Origin: Chimonanthus salicifolius
Lineage: Eukaryota; Streptophyta; Magnoliopsida; Laurales; Calycanthaceae
Length of the DNA: 64,000 nucleotides
Direction: 5' to 3'
NCBI GenBank assembly: GCA_013350335.1
Contig: CM023538.1
Coordinates: forward strand, 56,526,769 to 56,590,768
A model generated the notes under the pieces. It was given only the letters and a program-made list of their open reading frames with translations. It was not told the origin of the DNA and searched no databases. Within the stretch, counting starts at the first letter, position 1. Each line of letters starts with the position of its first letter. The position numbers were made by a program, and so were the translations under genes. Below, in pieces: positions 11,301 through 22,473 of this stretch.

Positions 11301-14300
11301 ACTACCCTAGAGGTAGTAGAAACCACCTACACTTTCCCCTTAGGCCTTTCTCCTCGTCCAAACATAGCCTTATTGGATAAACAATTGGAGAACTGGAGTT
11401 GTACACTGTACCCAGTAGAAATTGTATTCTCTGACGTTCATGGGCTACGCCCAGCCAGAACCTAACGTAAATGAACAAGATTTAAACAATATACAATAGG
11501 GGTCATTTGTGGGCTCATTTTTCAGCCCGTTTAACAAAAAGGTGGGCAACAAAGAGTGTCATTCGTGGGCTCATTTTTCAGCCTGTTCAACAAAAAGGTG
11601 GGCTCAAGCTAGAAAGTAAAAACCAAATTCCCCTTTCCCAACTGGCATTTTGCAATCCATAATTCCCCTCTCCTTCCCCTTTCCCAGTCCTATCCCTTGC
11701 CCAACCACCAAAGCAAATTAGAAGCTTAGATGAATCATGCCAAAGTCATACACAAGTCATGTCTCATTCAATGGCTTAAACTTAATCATGAAAAAACTAG
11801 ATCAAGCTGGGAAATCTTCCCACTAGCTCAGTGATGCCATCTTTACTTAATTCATAAAAAGTAAAAAGGAAAAAAAAAAAAAATTAACTCATCTGAAAAC
11901 ATAGTTATCTCACCAAACTCTAAAAACATGATACACGTAATGAGCATTGCATTCAGTTCTTATGCATTGCCTCTTTGCTTCTATGTTTCCTGCATTGGAA
12001 ACTATCTTCTATCCAATATTGAATATAACCCAAATCAGTGATATCAAAGTAGGGTTGTCAACGGGCATGGGTCCAGCCCAAGTCCTATCCAGGCCTTACA
12101 CAATAATTTGGTAAATGGGTGATCAAACGGATCATAGAGCTAAGACCGAGACACATTTTAAGGCCTAACAGTCTTAATTGATCAAATCCTAGTCAACAAG
12201 GGTCAAACCAGTACCTTCTACTCCAAAATACAGATCATAAATGGCCTAACAAGACATGAGAATACTAATTAGGTAGTTGAGACTTTCTTTAATATACATA
12301 TTTTATATTTGTTTGCCAACTTCTCTAAAATGGTGTTCTCACTTCATTTTGTTCTAGTATAGATTTTAGAAAGCACAACAGTTTTAGAATAGAAACAGAT
12401 AGTCAAATTAGCAAAATGCAAAGACACGTCCACAGTATTCATACACGCATGAGGACCAATGTTTTAAAAATCAAACGAACAATATAGTTTGACCTAGTTT
12501 AACCAGAAGCCATCACTGAGATGGTTCGGTCCGTAGGATGGTTCAGTTTTTTCAAGAATTGTTTTTACCTTTTACTTTTCTTATTTTTGTCCTACATTTG
12601 ATCTAAAATTGTCATTTTTCACCATTGTTATTATAGAATCATAGTTACCATCTGATTTCCATTTTTTTTAATTTTTTACAATTTATTTTTAAAAAAAAGC
12701 AGCCTATCTTGTCATCAAAATGTTATGCCGACATCACAATTCAAAACAGTTTGGCGCAACAATTGAACCTAATTTTACTAAGACATAATAAAAATGTTCA
12801 ATCAGCAGTTTGAGTTTTTAAACATTGATGACAACATTCCAAACCATATTTAACAATCAATGACTCTATCCACCCAATTAGCATTATCGGGACACTAATA
12901 GGTCAGCCAACCCAACCCGTTTCACTCTTCAAAAGCATTGCGCCACCATTTTTTCAAGTCCACTTTGTTATAGAGTTCACTCAGCCCAATCTGTTTACCA
13001 CTTTACCTAGTGGACCCTAACCATGACAAAAGGAGTGTTGTTCACAACCCTTGATTAAAGCCCATCACAATCACAAGAGTAAGATCCTACTGTCTAGCTA
13101 GAGAAGTGAGCACCACAATTACAAGGAACATTTGATGTAACTAGGCACATATGATCATTTGTCACAGAAAAGGTAATATTAATTTTATCAATAAATTAAT
13201 TTTAAATATCATCATCACCATGTTAATCTCATCATATAAATCTAAGGATAATGTTGTCAACTCACCAAGATTTCCAAACATGATACATTTGTTGGATATG
13301 TGGCTCGATTCCACTGAGAGAAAATCAAGGGATGATGAAGTGGAGACTCCTAATGCAATTGGTAATTGCTATAGTTGGGATGGGAGTCCAAAGAAGAAAG
13401 GGCTGCTATAACAATTACTCGTCACGGCCATTGCTAATTTAATGGGACACGATAGCTTCCAAATATTGTATCATACGTGAGTGGGAAGGACACACAAGAA
13501 TAGAACATGCTATTCTTAATAGGAGGACCGACTGCACAACATCTACAAAGAGGAACACACGACAGTGTGTTTGAGGGTGACACACGGCTGTGTTGTTTGG
13601 GGTTTTCTTGCAGCGTGAAGGAGACTGATTGCAGTCTGCAAGAGAAGGCAATCAGCCGAGCTGCCAAGGAGGGGCAGCGTGCTACACACGGCAAGATGTA
13701 GTTGTGAGAGGGTTGCTGCACGGGCCTTTCAGCCTTTGGCGGTACGCGTGGAGATAGCACCTTCGCCATATGCGTAAAGAGGTTGGGGTGATTGCAGCAA
13801 CACATTAGTGTGTGCGAGAAGACACTATGAAGGAAACGCAGCCTCACGTTAGTGAAGCACGTCGGGATGTGCTCGTAGAACATAGGAAGCGAAGAGGGGA
13901 GCTAGTCAGAAGTTGGGTTCACTTTCTTGGGTTTGAGAGAGATAGAGGGGTGGTGTACAAAGGGACTCGGGACTTTGGGTTTGGACTCTATACTCAAGGG
14001 AGTCTTTATTATGTACATGTATTATTTCTCTCATATAGTGAATTTTACTGTCGCTCCGTGGATGTAGACCAAGTGGGCCGAACCACGTAAAAATATTGTG
14101 TTGAGCCGTGTGTTTATTTCCGTTCGAATTTTTTTGTTTCCGCATGTAACGCTAACAACATGCATCATACTTGTCAAATTGAGTAAGTAGAATTAAAAAA
14201 AGCAGAAGATAGATGGGATTTTGGCTTTGACAATAACAGTGCCGACCCTGAGATGCCCTGAAATCTCAAGGGCCCTAGGTGCAGTGCAGGCCCTGAGATT

Positions 14301-17300
14301 TCACGGGCCCTGAGATTGTGAGTAAAGTCATTGGTCGCATTGGTGGGAGCCTTAGGCGGCGGTCTACTCCGTCTATAGCCAGGGCCGGTCCTGGACGATA
14401 ATGATGATATTTAATGATAAATATACCCAGATCAAAGCGACATTAAAGCCCACTATGATATGACACCAAATGTTTAGATAGAAAATAAGTGGGCACCAAA
14501 TTGCAGATTTTTTAGGAATGCGAGGAAGATCCAATATATCCAGGCAGATCTCAATTCTGACTAGAAAAGGTAATATTAATTTTGCGAGGCTCTATCTTGG
14601 GATCTCAAGATTTAATATTTCTTTTGACTTTATCACTGTATTTTTAAACAAATGTATTGTGTTTCTCTGGTTTTTCATTTTCTTTCTTGTACATCAACAC
14701 TTGTATTTTATTTTAGGGTTTAATCCGTATACAAGGCCGGCTCTAAGCATAGGCGGCGTAGGCCGCCGCCTAGGGCCCCCCAGACAGAAAGGGTCCCACA
14801 CACTTAAACTCCTTTAGTATACCATCACAAAGGGCCCCTGAAATCTCACTCCACCTAGGGCCCCCTGAGATTTTAGGGGATCTCAGGGCCGGCCCTGTCC
14901 GTATAGACCCTATTGTACATTTTCTTTCTATTAATATATTTCTCATTTGTTAACGCTCAGAAAAAAGGCAATATTAATTTTTTTATCAGCAACAATAATT
15001 TTAACTATCATCATCATCTTGTCATTCTCATAACATCCATCAGGGGATAATGTTAACTTTAATATTTGATCGCAATGATGATCTATTACCATTAGCATCA
15101 TAACAAAAAATTAGGCCCAAAACCTGAAGAAAACAATGTGGAAGCTGACAGTCCCCCAGAAAAAGGGGAAAAAAAAAAAAGGCATGTTTTTAAGAACAAT
15201 CTTGTTAAGGGGACCTTCCCAATTTTTCAGCTGGAAGAGGAGTTCATCAAATTCACAAGAGAAGAGAAAAAAAAGTTTCATTTTCTGTTTTTCCTCCCAC
15301 TTGTTGACTGAAGAAATCATTCACCGAAAAAATCATCAAATTATAATTTTTTTCCAGACAAATAGGCTAGTTTTCAAAACTCCCTTCTCATATCCTAACA
15401 ACACTTAATTAGCTTAGCCAAGCTGCAACCTTAATGCTAATTCTTAAATATCACATGATAAAAGCAAGCATAGGCAACAACATTCAATACATAAAATGTA
15501 TGCTTGTAGCTTGCATCCTCACCTTTCTCACTGTCAGTCAGTAATGCAGTAAAGGCAGGAGGTAAAGCTGAAAAAATGTCACTGTTGCTAATTGTTAATG
15601 ACTGCTGAGGAGACGCATGCCCTTCACCCTGGAAATTCATAATCGGCATCTCAGGATGATAGTCAACATCAGGGTTGGTAAAATTTGAGTTTTCATCAGT
15701 CCTGAAAGTATAAAATCAAAGTGAGAGCAATGCTTTGTTCTCGTCCCTTTGGAAACAAATATTAGATGCTGTAATAGCTTTAGTTAAATAAAAATAAGAG
15801 AGCTTCTAAACCTGTACGGAAGAGCATTTGAAGCACTATAGTCAGTTGGTGTCAAATTTTCACATCCAGAATCACTTCTTGGAAAGTTGGGGTTGGGTGT
15901 GTCCGTCAAGTTCTTCTGGAGTAAAAAGAAACATTTACACTATCATTCTGTCAAGTTCTTCTGGAGGAAAAAGAACATTTATACTAACAATGAGGGGGGA
16001 GAGAGAGAGTGTACAAAAAAGTCATTAAATTCTCAATGTCCAGAATCTAGCACTGCACCACTTTTCTACCATGAGTTGCAGGATCTTTTTCTACCATGAA
16101 CCTAAGCCCAGCTGTGCCTGGAACATTTAGGCAGCTTCGAACAAAATATATTTGACTGGTGGCCGACCTCCGTCAAGAAAATAAAGCCCATTTAATTAAT
16201 GAACTAGCTAGGCGTCAATTGAGAAGCCCCGCCTCGGCTCTTATATCTTGGATTATTTGAAGATTCAACTTCTAGTTTTAGAAACATGGGCTTTCTTTTT
16301 ATTTAAAGATATGCATATTTTAATGAGATGGAGATCTCTTACATGTTGGATTATTTGAAAATTCAACTTCTAGATTTAGAAAAATAGGTATTTCTTTTCA
16401 GTTAAATGAAGATATGTATATTCTTTACGAGATGGAAATCCCAATCTCTCTCACAGACACATTTTTAATCCCTCTCTTATCGGTCTCTTTTCCACCATGA
16501 TAGCTTTCTATTTGCTATTATGTATTTATTTTCATTTCTTTAGATAGTTTGTTACAACAGGTCTTAAATATGCTGGTGAGATGGATTGAGGATCTTTTTC
16601 AACAGGTTTCATATAGCTTTTAAATGGATGGGCTTCGTCAACTGCATTAGAAGCCCTTCAGGCATGGTCACTTGAAAAACAAATGGGCTAAGGCTCTTAC
16701 AAAGGGGTGCTTGGACCATGACCGGTCCTATATAAATCCACTGATATTAACTGTATCTATCTACCATCTGGTGTTGGTAGATGCAAGGTTGAAACTATTT
16801 CTTCACGACATCCAAAAACAAACACAAAGTTAAAGCATTGTATCTACTGAACGCTGGTCTCTGCAAGTTTTTGCTAGGTATGATTCATGCTGTATCTAAC
16901 ATCCTTAACGAGAATCCTCTATTTTCTGAGACATTACAATACCCAATACTTCTTATCCATATCAAACATTGCAATGACCTCACCTATATTTCCTTTCTAC
17001 TGTGGCTATCCAAATGGGTTTGATTTTTTCCCTACACTTACTTTTGAGTTTTTGGTGGGTCCTCTTAGTGGATTCCCCTCTCTCTCATTGACCTTTGGGC
17101 ATTCTTCTCCTTTTTCTAGACCAAGTTCTGCCTCTATGGAGGAAGGTAGGGTACCCAAGACCAACTTTGGAAGGGATTAATTTTAGGAAGGTTAGTGAAG
17201 GAAGGGCACTTTGGTTGGAAAGGAAATTCACCTTTGAAGAGATTAGGGCAGCACTTACTAGCAATGAGGGAGACAAAGCCCCAGGCCTGGATGGTCTCAA

Positions 17301-20300
17301 TTTCAGGCTTATCAAAGCCTGTTGGGACATGGTAGGCCCGGATTTCCTAGAAGTCCTTCTGGAGTTTTACAACAGCGGCATTATAAAGAAGGGATTGAAT
17401 AGATCTTTTATTACCCTCATCCCAAAAAGAGAGGGTCTGTTTGGACTTTTAACATTATAGACCTATTAGTCTAATAGGGTGTGTGTCATAAGTTGTTGGT
17501 GAAGGTTTTGGAGGAAAGACTAAAGGAAGCCCTCCCTGAGATCGTCAACGAATCAAGGGCCATTTGTTGAGGATTGTCAATTCCTTGACGGAGTTCTAAT
17601 CCCAAATGAACTGGTTCACATGCGATTAAAAGAAAAGAATCAGGGGCTACTTTTCAAAATTTTCCCATTGGGCCAACCCAACTATTCACATTCATTTTTT
17701 TTCCTTATGTCTCTTGTTTTGGCCATCTTAAAAGTTGTGCATTCTGCATACTAGGAAATCTTTATTTCCTAAGAGCTACAGGTATTTACAAGCTTCAACA
17801 AACTGAAGACAAAAGCACTTGAAATCTTCACCTTTTCTTGTCTAGGATAAAATTAATTAAAAAGGTGCATAATACGGCAAAATGAAAAAATCAATAATAT
17901 GAGAAAGATAAGAAAGAGAACAGGGTGGGGGAAAAAGAAATCCTAGTGAAATACCCACTGTTTATTATGTGCCAAATTCAACTTGAGCTACAAAATGTGT
18001 TCGACTGTTTAGGGCCATATGTTTGAAAAATGTACAAGAAAGAACGTATAATGTCAGATTAAGTGTAAATAATGGTTGTACCTTAACAGTGTCTAAGAAC
18101 GCTTGTGCTTCTTTACCAGTTGAAAACCTAAATACAAACTTCTGAATCTGCAAATTCAAGGACATTACCAGCAGCAATGCTAAAGAAAAAAGTTACATAT
18201 CAAAACTAACTTGATATTTCTATATTAATCATGTATTCATGTCAACAACAAATATTCTACTGGCAGCCGGCCAATACAGCTGTGAGAAGCATACTCTAGA
18301 AAATCCAACCATTTCAACACTACATCTTTGGCAGAGGTTTAGGTTTGTCTTTACAGTGTGGAATGCACCTTAGCAGTTCTTTATTTTTTTGGCGAGAAGT
18401 GCATTATTCTGAAGTAGCAAAATCATAAGCTTAACTCGGTATTGAACTACGTTGATTAGGCCCTATATATTAACAGCAACCAACTCCAGAAATTAAAGCC
18501 TGTTAACTTCCTATTTATAAATGTTATGCTCAACTCATATATAATTCATCTTCTTGTGCTCCTTGTAATAATTTCATAGTTGTCAATTCCATTACAGTAG
18601 TCATTTCATTTTGACACTAGAGTGGAACATTTAGGCTTTTTTTTAATACTTAAGTGTTCTGTTTCTAAGAAGATGGGCATACTTATTTTTGAAGAAAATA
18701 CAGATAACTACAGAACTCTTTTAAGTTAAAATATACTCAAAAAGAGTTTCAGATGGTTTTTAACTCTCTCAACAAAATTAAAGGATTTAATTACTCAAAC
18801 TTATGTATGTGTACATTTATTAAAGGTCAAGTAAATAATGCTAAACTGGGAGTGATTTTTGAAATTCAAAACCTTATTATATCTAAACGAAAAAGAAATA
18901 AAAAAATGTGAATCAAGAAAGTTGGATGTAATAAGACCAAAGTTGATTGAAATAGGACTAAAATGATGCCAAAATAGTTAAAATGGATTAGGAGGACAGA
19001 ATGTTTTGATACATGTTTTTGTTCTGCTTTTTTTATCGGTATGGAACATTTTGGCCATTTCAACCAGAACAAAATGGAAATAACTAAACTGTATCTGCCT
19101 TGATTAATAAAAAAACACAACCTAAACAACAAACAATTCAGAAACAAATGGGTAGGTACTGGAACTATATTTGACATGCCCGCTTAAGCATCTCATAATC
19201 ATGTTGTAATTCATGCAATTATGAGAATGAAGGGCAGAACAAGTAATCATCATAACAGCAACATTTCATCATCCACTTTGCATTAGAAGAATTTCAATCC
19301 AATCTAATAAGACACTTGCCCATTTATGCTAGGGATATTATGTAAGGGCTTGAAGCCCATCAACCCATGCAAACAACAGTAAGGATTCTACTGAAGAAGT
19401 TGGTGCACTTGCCTGGTCATGAGAATCTTTGTAGCTAGCAAACACAACTCTGCTCCCTCGAGTAGGACAATCGGTGGTGCAAGAAACTTGTGGCCATGAG
19501 AAATGGAGATCAGAAATGAAATGTTCTTCCTGCACAGAGCATTACCATATGACTTGAACTCATACCTTTTATAGTTGTAACAATGAGTACTTACCAACTG
19601 TTCTCCAAGAAGTATAGAAGATACAGTATATAAAACTACAAATATATCAGTCTCTCTGAACACTGATAATGTTAAAATTCAAATCCATTGCAATCAGAAC
19701 CATTAGAACCATTCCTCAAAGGATAAATATAAATATATATAGGACTAGAGGAATCAGAGCAGAAGCATCATTATTCAAATCCAATGCATCCAAACCCGTC
19801 ATTGAGAGATCTAGATAGAAAATACATAAAATGTGACCCCCAAACCCCTATGAAGCAAAAGAACCATCAATAAAATGCTAAACAGCATGGAAATCAAGGT
19901 AGAAGCATTGGCATTGAAATCCAATGCATCCAAACCCTTCTTTGAACGAACAGGATAGATAATACATAACGGTCTGTCTGATAAGGATAGCCATGATAAT
20001 AATAAAATATTAAAAAAAAAATAGATCTCACACTGAGCTTCAAGTAAGACCTACTAAGTACCAGCTACAATCATTTTTTACAGTATTTCCAGCATTTGAC
20101 ACAGCACCCTGGTACCTTCAATACCTGCTACAGTATGCGCTACAGTACTTGTTGAGTCCCAGGTATGATAATTCTTAATTCTTAGAATGCGAAGAACTCT
20201 ATAAACATTGTTAAGATTACGCCACTCATCAATTTTGTGATTTCTTTTGGAGAACCAATAAAGAGGCAACACTAGAGTCCTCCACAGGTGGGTGTGGGCT

Positions 20301-21759
20301 AATCTTAGCCTATTCCACTTCAGTTTCTAAATACTTCTTCCTTTTCTATTGTTCTAATTTCCTTTATCCTTGAGTTTTGGTGATAGAAACAAGATGGATT
20401 TATATTGTGGGCAGGGGCTCAAAATTCGGTATCGGCCTATACGATATATCAGCCGATATTATTCTCTCTCCTCTTCTTTTTTTTAAAAAAAAAAACGGCC
20501 GATATCGGTCGATATGATACGGCCGAGATATCGGTGTATCGGCCAATATTTGGACCCCTGATTGTGGGCTTTTGTCCATTGGAACCCCAACCTACATCTA
20601 GAAAATGAGCAAAAGGATGGAAAGAACTAAAAAAAACCATGATTTTCATCAAGAAAATGGTGAAACTGTTGAAAAATCCAAGAAACAAAGTGGAAATGTC
20701 TCGGCTTAATCCACTGTATCCAAACACAACCTTGAACGTGATTCCACGATTTCAGTGCATAAAATCTTGAAAATGAAATGAAGTGCGGCCAGAACACCAA
20801 AATGGAGGTAATTTCAGAAATTATGACAGAATCATCAACACTGAAATACAATGCATCAGAACACTCCCTCAAAGGATCTAGAGAGAAGCAAGAAAAAAGT
20901 AAATACAGTCATAAAACCTAAAAAAAGGAGATGAAAAGCGGAAATAATAGCAAAAACGAAGAGAAGTATGAATGGAAATGGAGGAAAGTCCAGGAATTAA
21001 GGCAGAAGCACCAGCATTCAAATGCACTACATCCGAACCCTTCCATGAAGGATCGAGAGAGAAATATTGTATAATTAGCGACCAAAAACCTCAGAAAACG
21101 AAATAAAATGTAGCATGAGCTCCAAAAAGCAAGAAAAGCATAGGCATTCAAGTCCGATCCCCAGGAATCAGAGCAGAAGCATCTTCAATCAAATCAACTG
21201 CATCAGACACATTCTTGGAAGAATCGGATTTAAACATATATATTAAAAAACAAATTGGAGTCCGCAAAGTCCTAGAAAACGAGTAAAATCGCAGACGATG
21301 AATCCAAACCTTCAAAAAACAAACTCACTTCCCCCTATAAGTGTGCGGATCCCACCGTGGATTTCCTCCAACGGGATTAACCTTTCCATGTGATCAATCT
21401 AAAACTATCTTCAAATAGAGAGCAGTGAGTGTATCAAATGTTTGAATTCATCTCAACGGTTAATGAAAATTCAGAATTAAAAGAGAAGGAAGGAGAGGAA
21501 TTACGAGGAGGTAGTGACTCAAGGATACGGAGAGAATAGGAACGGCGTCAGAGGAGACAGTGAGGGAGGCGATACAGGAAGAGGAAGGGGAAGAGGAGAC
21601 GAGCCATGTGCCTTTGGAGCTGGTCCTGATTTTGGTGAGGGGTTTGAGGCCGGCGGAAGAAGCTGGAATATGGAGAGGGAAGTTGAAGAATCGGGAAAAT
21701 TCCACCTCCCAACACCATTTCTGCTGCAGCGACGCATTCTCCTCTTCACCGTTCCCCAT
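8311..21759 (-). CDS. PHS1: POOR HOMOLOGOUS SYNAPSIS 1-like meiotic protein (8 exons, 284 aa)
   Basis: Exons in coding order: 21759-21505, 19529-19413, 18147-18082, 15915-15812, 15701-15523, 9235-9189, 9106-9079, 8369-8311. They total 855 nt, join in frame without a stop and end in TAA. Family marks are WEVEFSRFF near residue 17, GTWLVSSSPSS near 50, LHFSWPQVSC then RGSRVVFASYKD in exon 2, IQKFVFRFSTGKEAQAFL in exon 3, and a C-terminus with LLDSSFQEMVMKVEKVI. In maize and Arabidopsis, PHS1 is needed for homologous pairing in meiotic prophase and for nuclear import of RAD50. The product looks somewhat shorter than my recollection of those proteins. Intron 2 has a GC donor, and intron 5 is 6.3 kb and full of transposons. 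The start is the only ATG before the conserved block. This is not the tubulin phosphatase also called PHS1. Confidence 0.82.
9041..9059. repeat. (GA)n microsatellite
   Basis: A short pure GA run in the last intron of the PHS1-like gene, about 20 bp from its donor. Confidence 0.9.
10066..11369. mobile_element. PIF/Harbinger-like non-autonomous element
   Basis: It lies in intron 5 of the PHS1-like gene. The left end GGGTACATTTGGATTGGGAG and the reversed right end GGCTATGTTTGGACGAGGAG match at about three quarters of positions. The 3-bp sequence TTA flanks both sides (10063-10065 and 11370-11372), as in PIF/Harbinger elements. The interior (about 10200-10650) has a TATATAAAG box followed by pyrimidine-rich leader-like DNA. 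A second inverted pair, about 10100-10120 and 11190-11215, suggests that something may be nested inside. No transposase is seen. The open frame 10334-10627 is low-complexity. Confidence 0.5.
11502..11604. repeat. short tandem duplication (two copies of about 46 bp)
   Basis: The segment 11502-11547 recurs at 11559-11604 with few changes. Both contain GGGCTCATTTTTCAGCC and AACAAAAAGGTGGGC. Confidence 0.8.
13167..13265. repeat. dispersed repeat, uninterrupted copy
   Basis: The segment starting AAAAGGTAATATTAATTTT and running through an ATCATCATCA stretch to GATAATGTT is similar to DNA at 14565-14583 joined to 14963-15060. The second copy is split by a LINE insertion, so this one works as a related empty site. 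Confidence 0.55.
13430..14157 (+). repeat. probable Ty1/copia LTR remnant
   Basis: The right part has the shape of a copia LTR end: a block near 14035-14095 with GTGGATGTAGACC and GGGCCGAACCACGT, then GTTTATTTCCG, then an end at CGCTAACA. I could not find a clear TG start, a TSD or a second LTR, so the left boundary is arbitrary. Open frames here on both strands (for example 13434-13883 minus) look like chance frames in GC-richer repeat DNA. Confidence 0.4.
14237..14393. mobile_element. hAT-type MITE (157 bp)
   Basis: Its ends are CAGTGCCGACCCTGAG and, reversed, CAGGACCGGCCCTGG. The 8-bp flanks GACAATAA (14229-14236) and GACGATAA (14394-14401) differ at one base, as expected of an aged hAT target duplication. 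It belongs to the same family as 14732-14897. It lies in intron 5 of the PHS1-like gene. Confidence 0.8.
14584..14962 (+). mobile_element. 5'-truncated LINE tail carrying a nested MITE
   Basis: The insert ends in an L1-like 3' end (TTAATATATT, then GTTAACGCTCAGAA) and an A run. It is flanked by 19-bp direct repeats, 14565-14583 and 14963-14981, that differ at one position, the expected target duplication of target-primed reverse transcription. The interior is split by the hAT-type MITE at 14732-14897. The related sequence at 13167 lacks this insert. Confidence 0.75.
14732..14897. mobile_element. hAT-type MITE (166 bp) nested in a LINE tail
   Basis: Ends CAAGGCCGGCTCTAAG and, reversed, CAGGGCCGGCCCTGAG. 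A perfect 8-bp TSD, TCCGTATA, lies at 14724-14731 and 14898-14905. No coding capacity. Confidence 0.92.
15916..15961 (-). repeat. tandemly duplicated 3' splice site of PHS1-like exon 4
   Basis: On the minus strand TTCTTTTT.CTCCAG followed by AAGAACTTGAC occurs twice, with AG acceptors ending at 15961 and 15916. The downstream acceptor (exon start 15915) keeps the frame. The upstream one would read AAG AAC TTG ACA GAA TGA, a stop after five codons. The duplication covers the pyrimidine tract and the first exon bases. Confidence 0.8.
17120..17660 (+). pseudogene. LINE reverse-transcriptase fragment
   Basis: Within intron 3 of the PHS1-like gene, opposite in direction to it. The plus-strand reading has FTFEEIRAAL, then GDKAPGLDGLNF, then FITLIPK, typical of the N-terminal part of plant L1 reverse transcriptase. 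A frame change near 17440 leads to RPISLIGC and KVLEERLKEALPEIV, then several stops. Both ends of the element are lost. Confidence 0.85.
20412..20560. mobile_element. TATCGG-rich hAT-type MITE (149 bp)
   Basis: Ends CAGGGGCTCAAAATTCGG and, reversed, CAGGGGTCCAAATATTGG. A perfect 8-bp TSD, ATTGTGGG, lies at 20404-20411 and 20561-20568. The interior is built of GATATCGG and CCGATATC inverted motifs around a poly-T/poly-A centre, so it can form a long hairpin. It lies in intron 1 of the PHS1-like gene. Related copies lie near 25458, 27273 and 28221. Confidence 0.88.
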
Positions 21760-22465
21760 CTCTTTTCTTCTTCTTCTTCTCCGACGTCTGAATTCTGAAA
21801 CCAGAGATGAAAATATGAAATGCCACTCACTTTTTAAATAAAGAATGACTTCCCGCGCACACTCGTGCGTGCCGCATTAGTCCGCACGTGTACACACCAA
21901 TACAATTCACTTTAAAAGAGATTCATTGAAAAAGTCATTCATAAAATGATCGTCTTGATAGCAATAGTCATGTTATATTTTTTAGGTTTTATTATATTTA
22001 AAAATAATTTAACACAATTAATTTAAAGTTTTCAAAAGTATGATCTAATTATTCAATTAAAATGAATTTTGATAGTCCATTTATTCAAAAAAAAAATGTT
22101 ATCAATAAATTGATCATTATCTCATTTTTTTTTTTCATTTAATGGACAGTATTGCCTAGATATTTAAAATAATAACATGCACCATACAAAATTAAAAATC
22201 AAAATAGAAGGTTTACTCCTTCAGATGAGTCCCTAAATTTCATAATTTATATAATAATATAAGCAACTTAACACAATAAGCACATGTTTTAGATAGTCCA
22301 TTACACTAAAAATTCAATGTATAGCGATCAACTTTTTAGTTAAACCATTTTATGATAAATAACTGAAAATATGGAAGTTTATAAGGAGATTGTCTTAAAA
22401 AATTCATGTTTGTTAATCATTTATCAAAGGTTAGATTTATATGAATCTAAGAAATGAATAGAGAA
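21760..22465. other. upstream region of the PHS1-like gene
   Basis: The 5' flank (to the right, since the gene is on the minus strand) is AT-rich beyond about 21900. I see no unambiguous TATA box or transcription start. The hAT-like element at 22474 lies about 0.7 kb upstream of the start codon. Confidence 0.4.
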
Positions 22466-22473
22466 CTATTTAG

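Noticed and set aside
13434..13883. 149-codon minus-strand open frame
   Set aside because: It lies in a GC-richer copia-like LTR remnant and has several overlapping frames on both strands and no recognisable domain.
21514..21841. plus-strand open frames of 93-94 codons
   Set aside because: They are antisense shadows of exon 1 of the PHS1-like gene.
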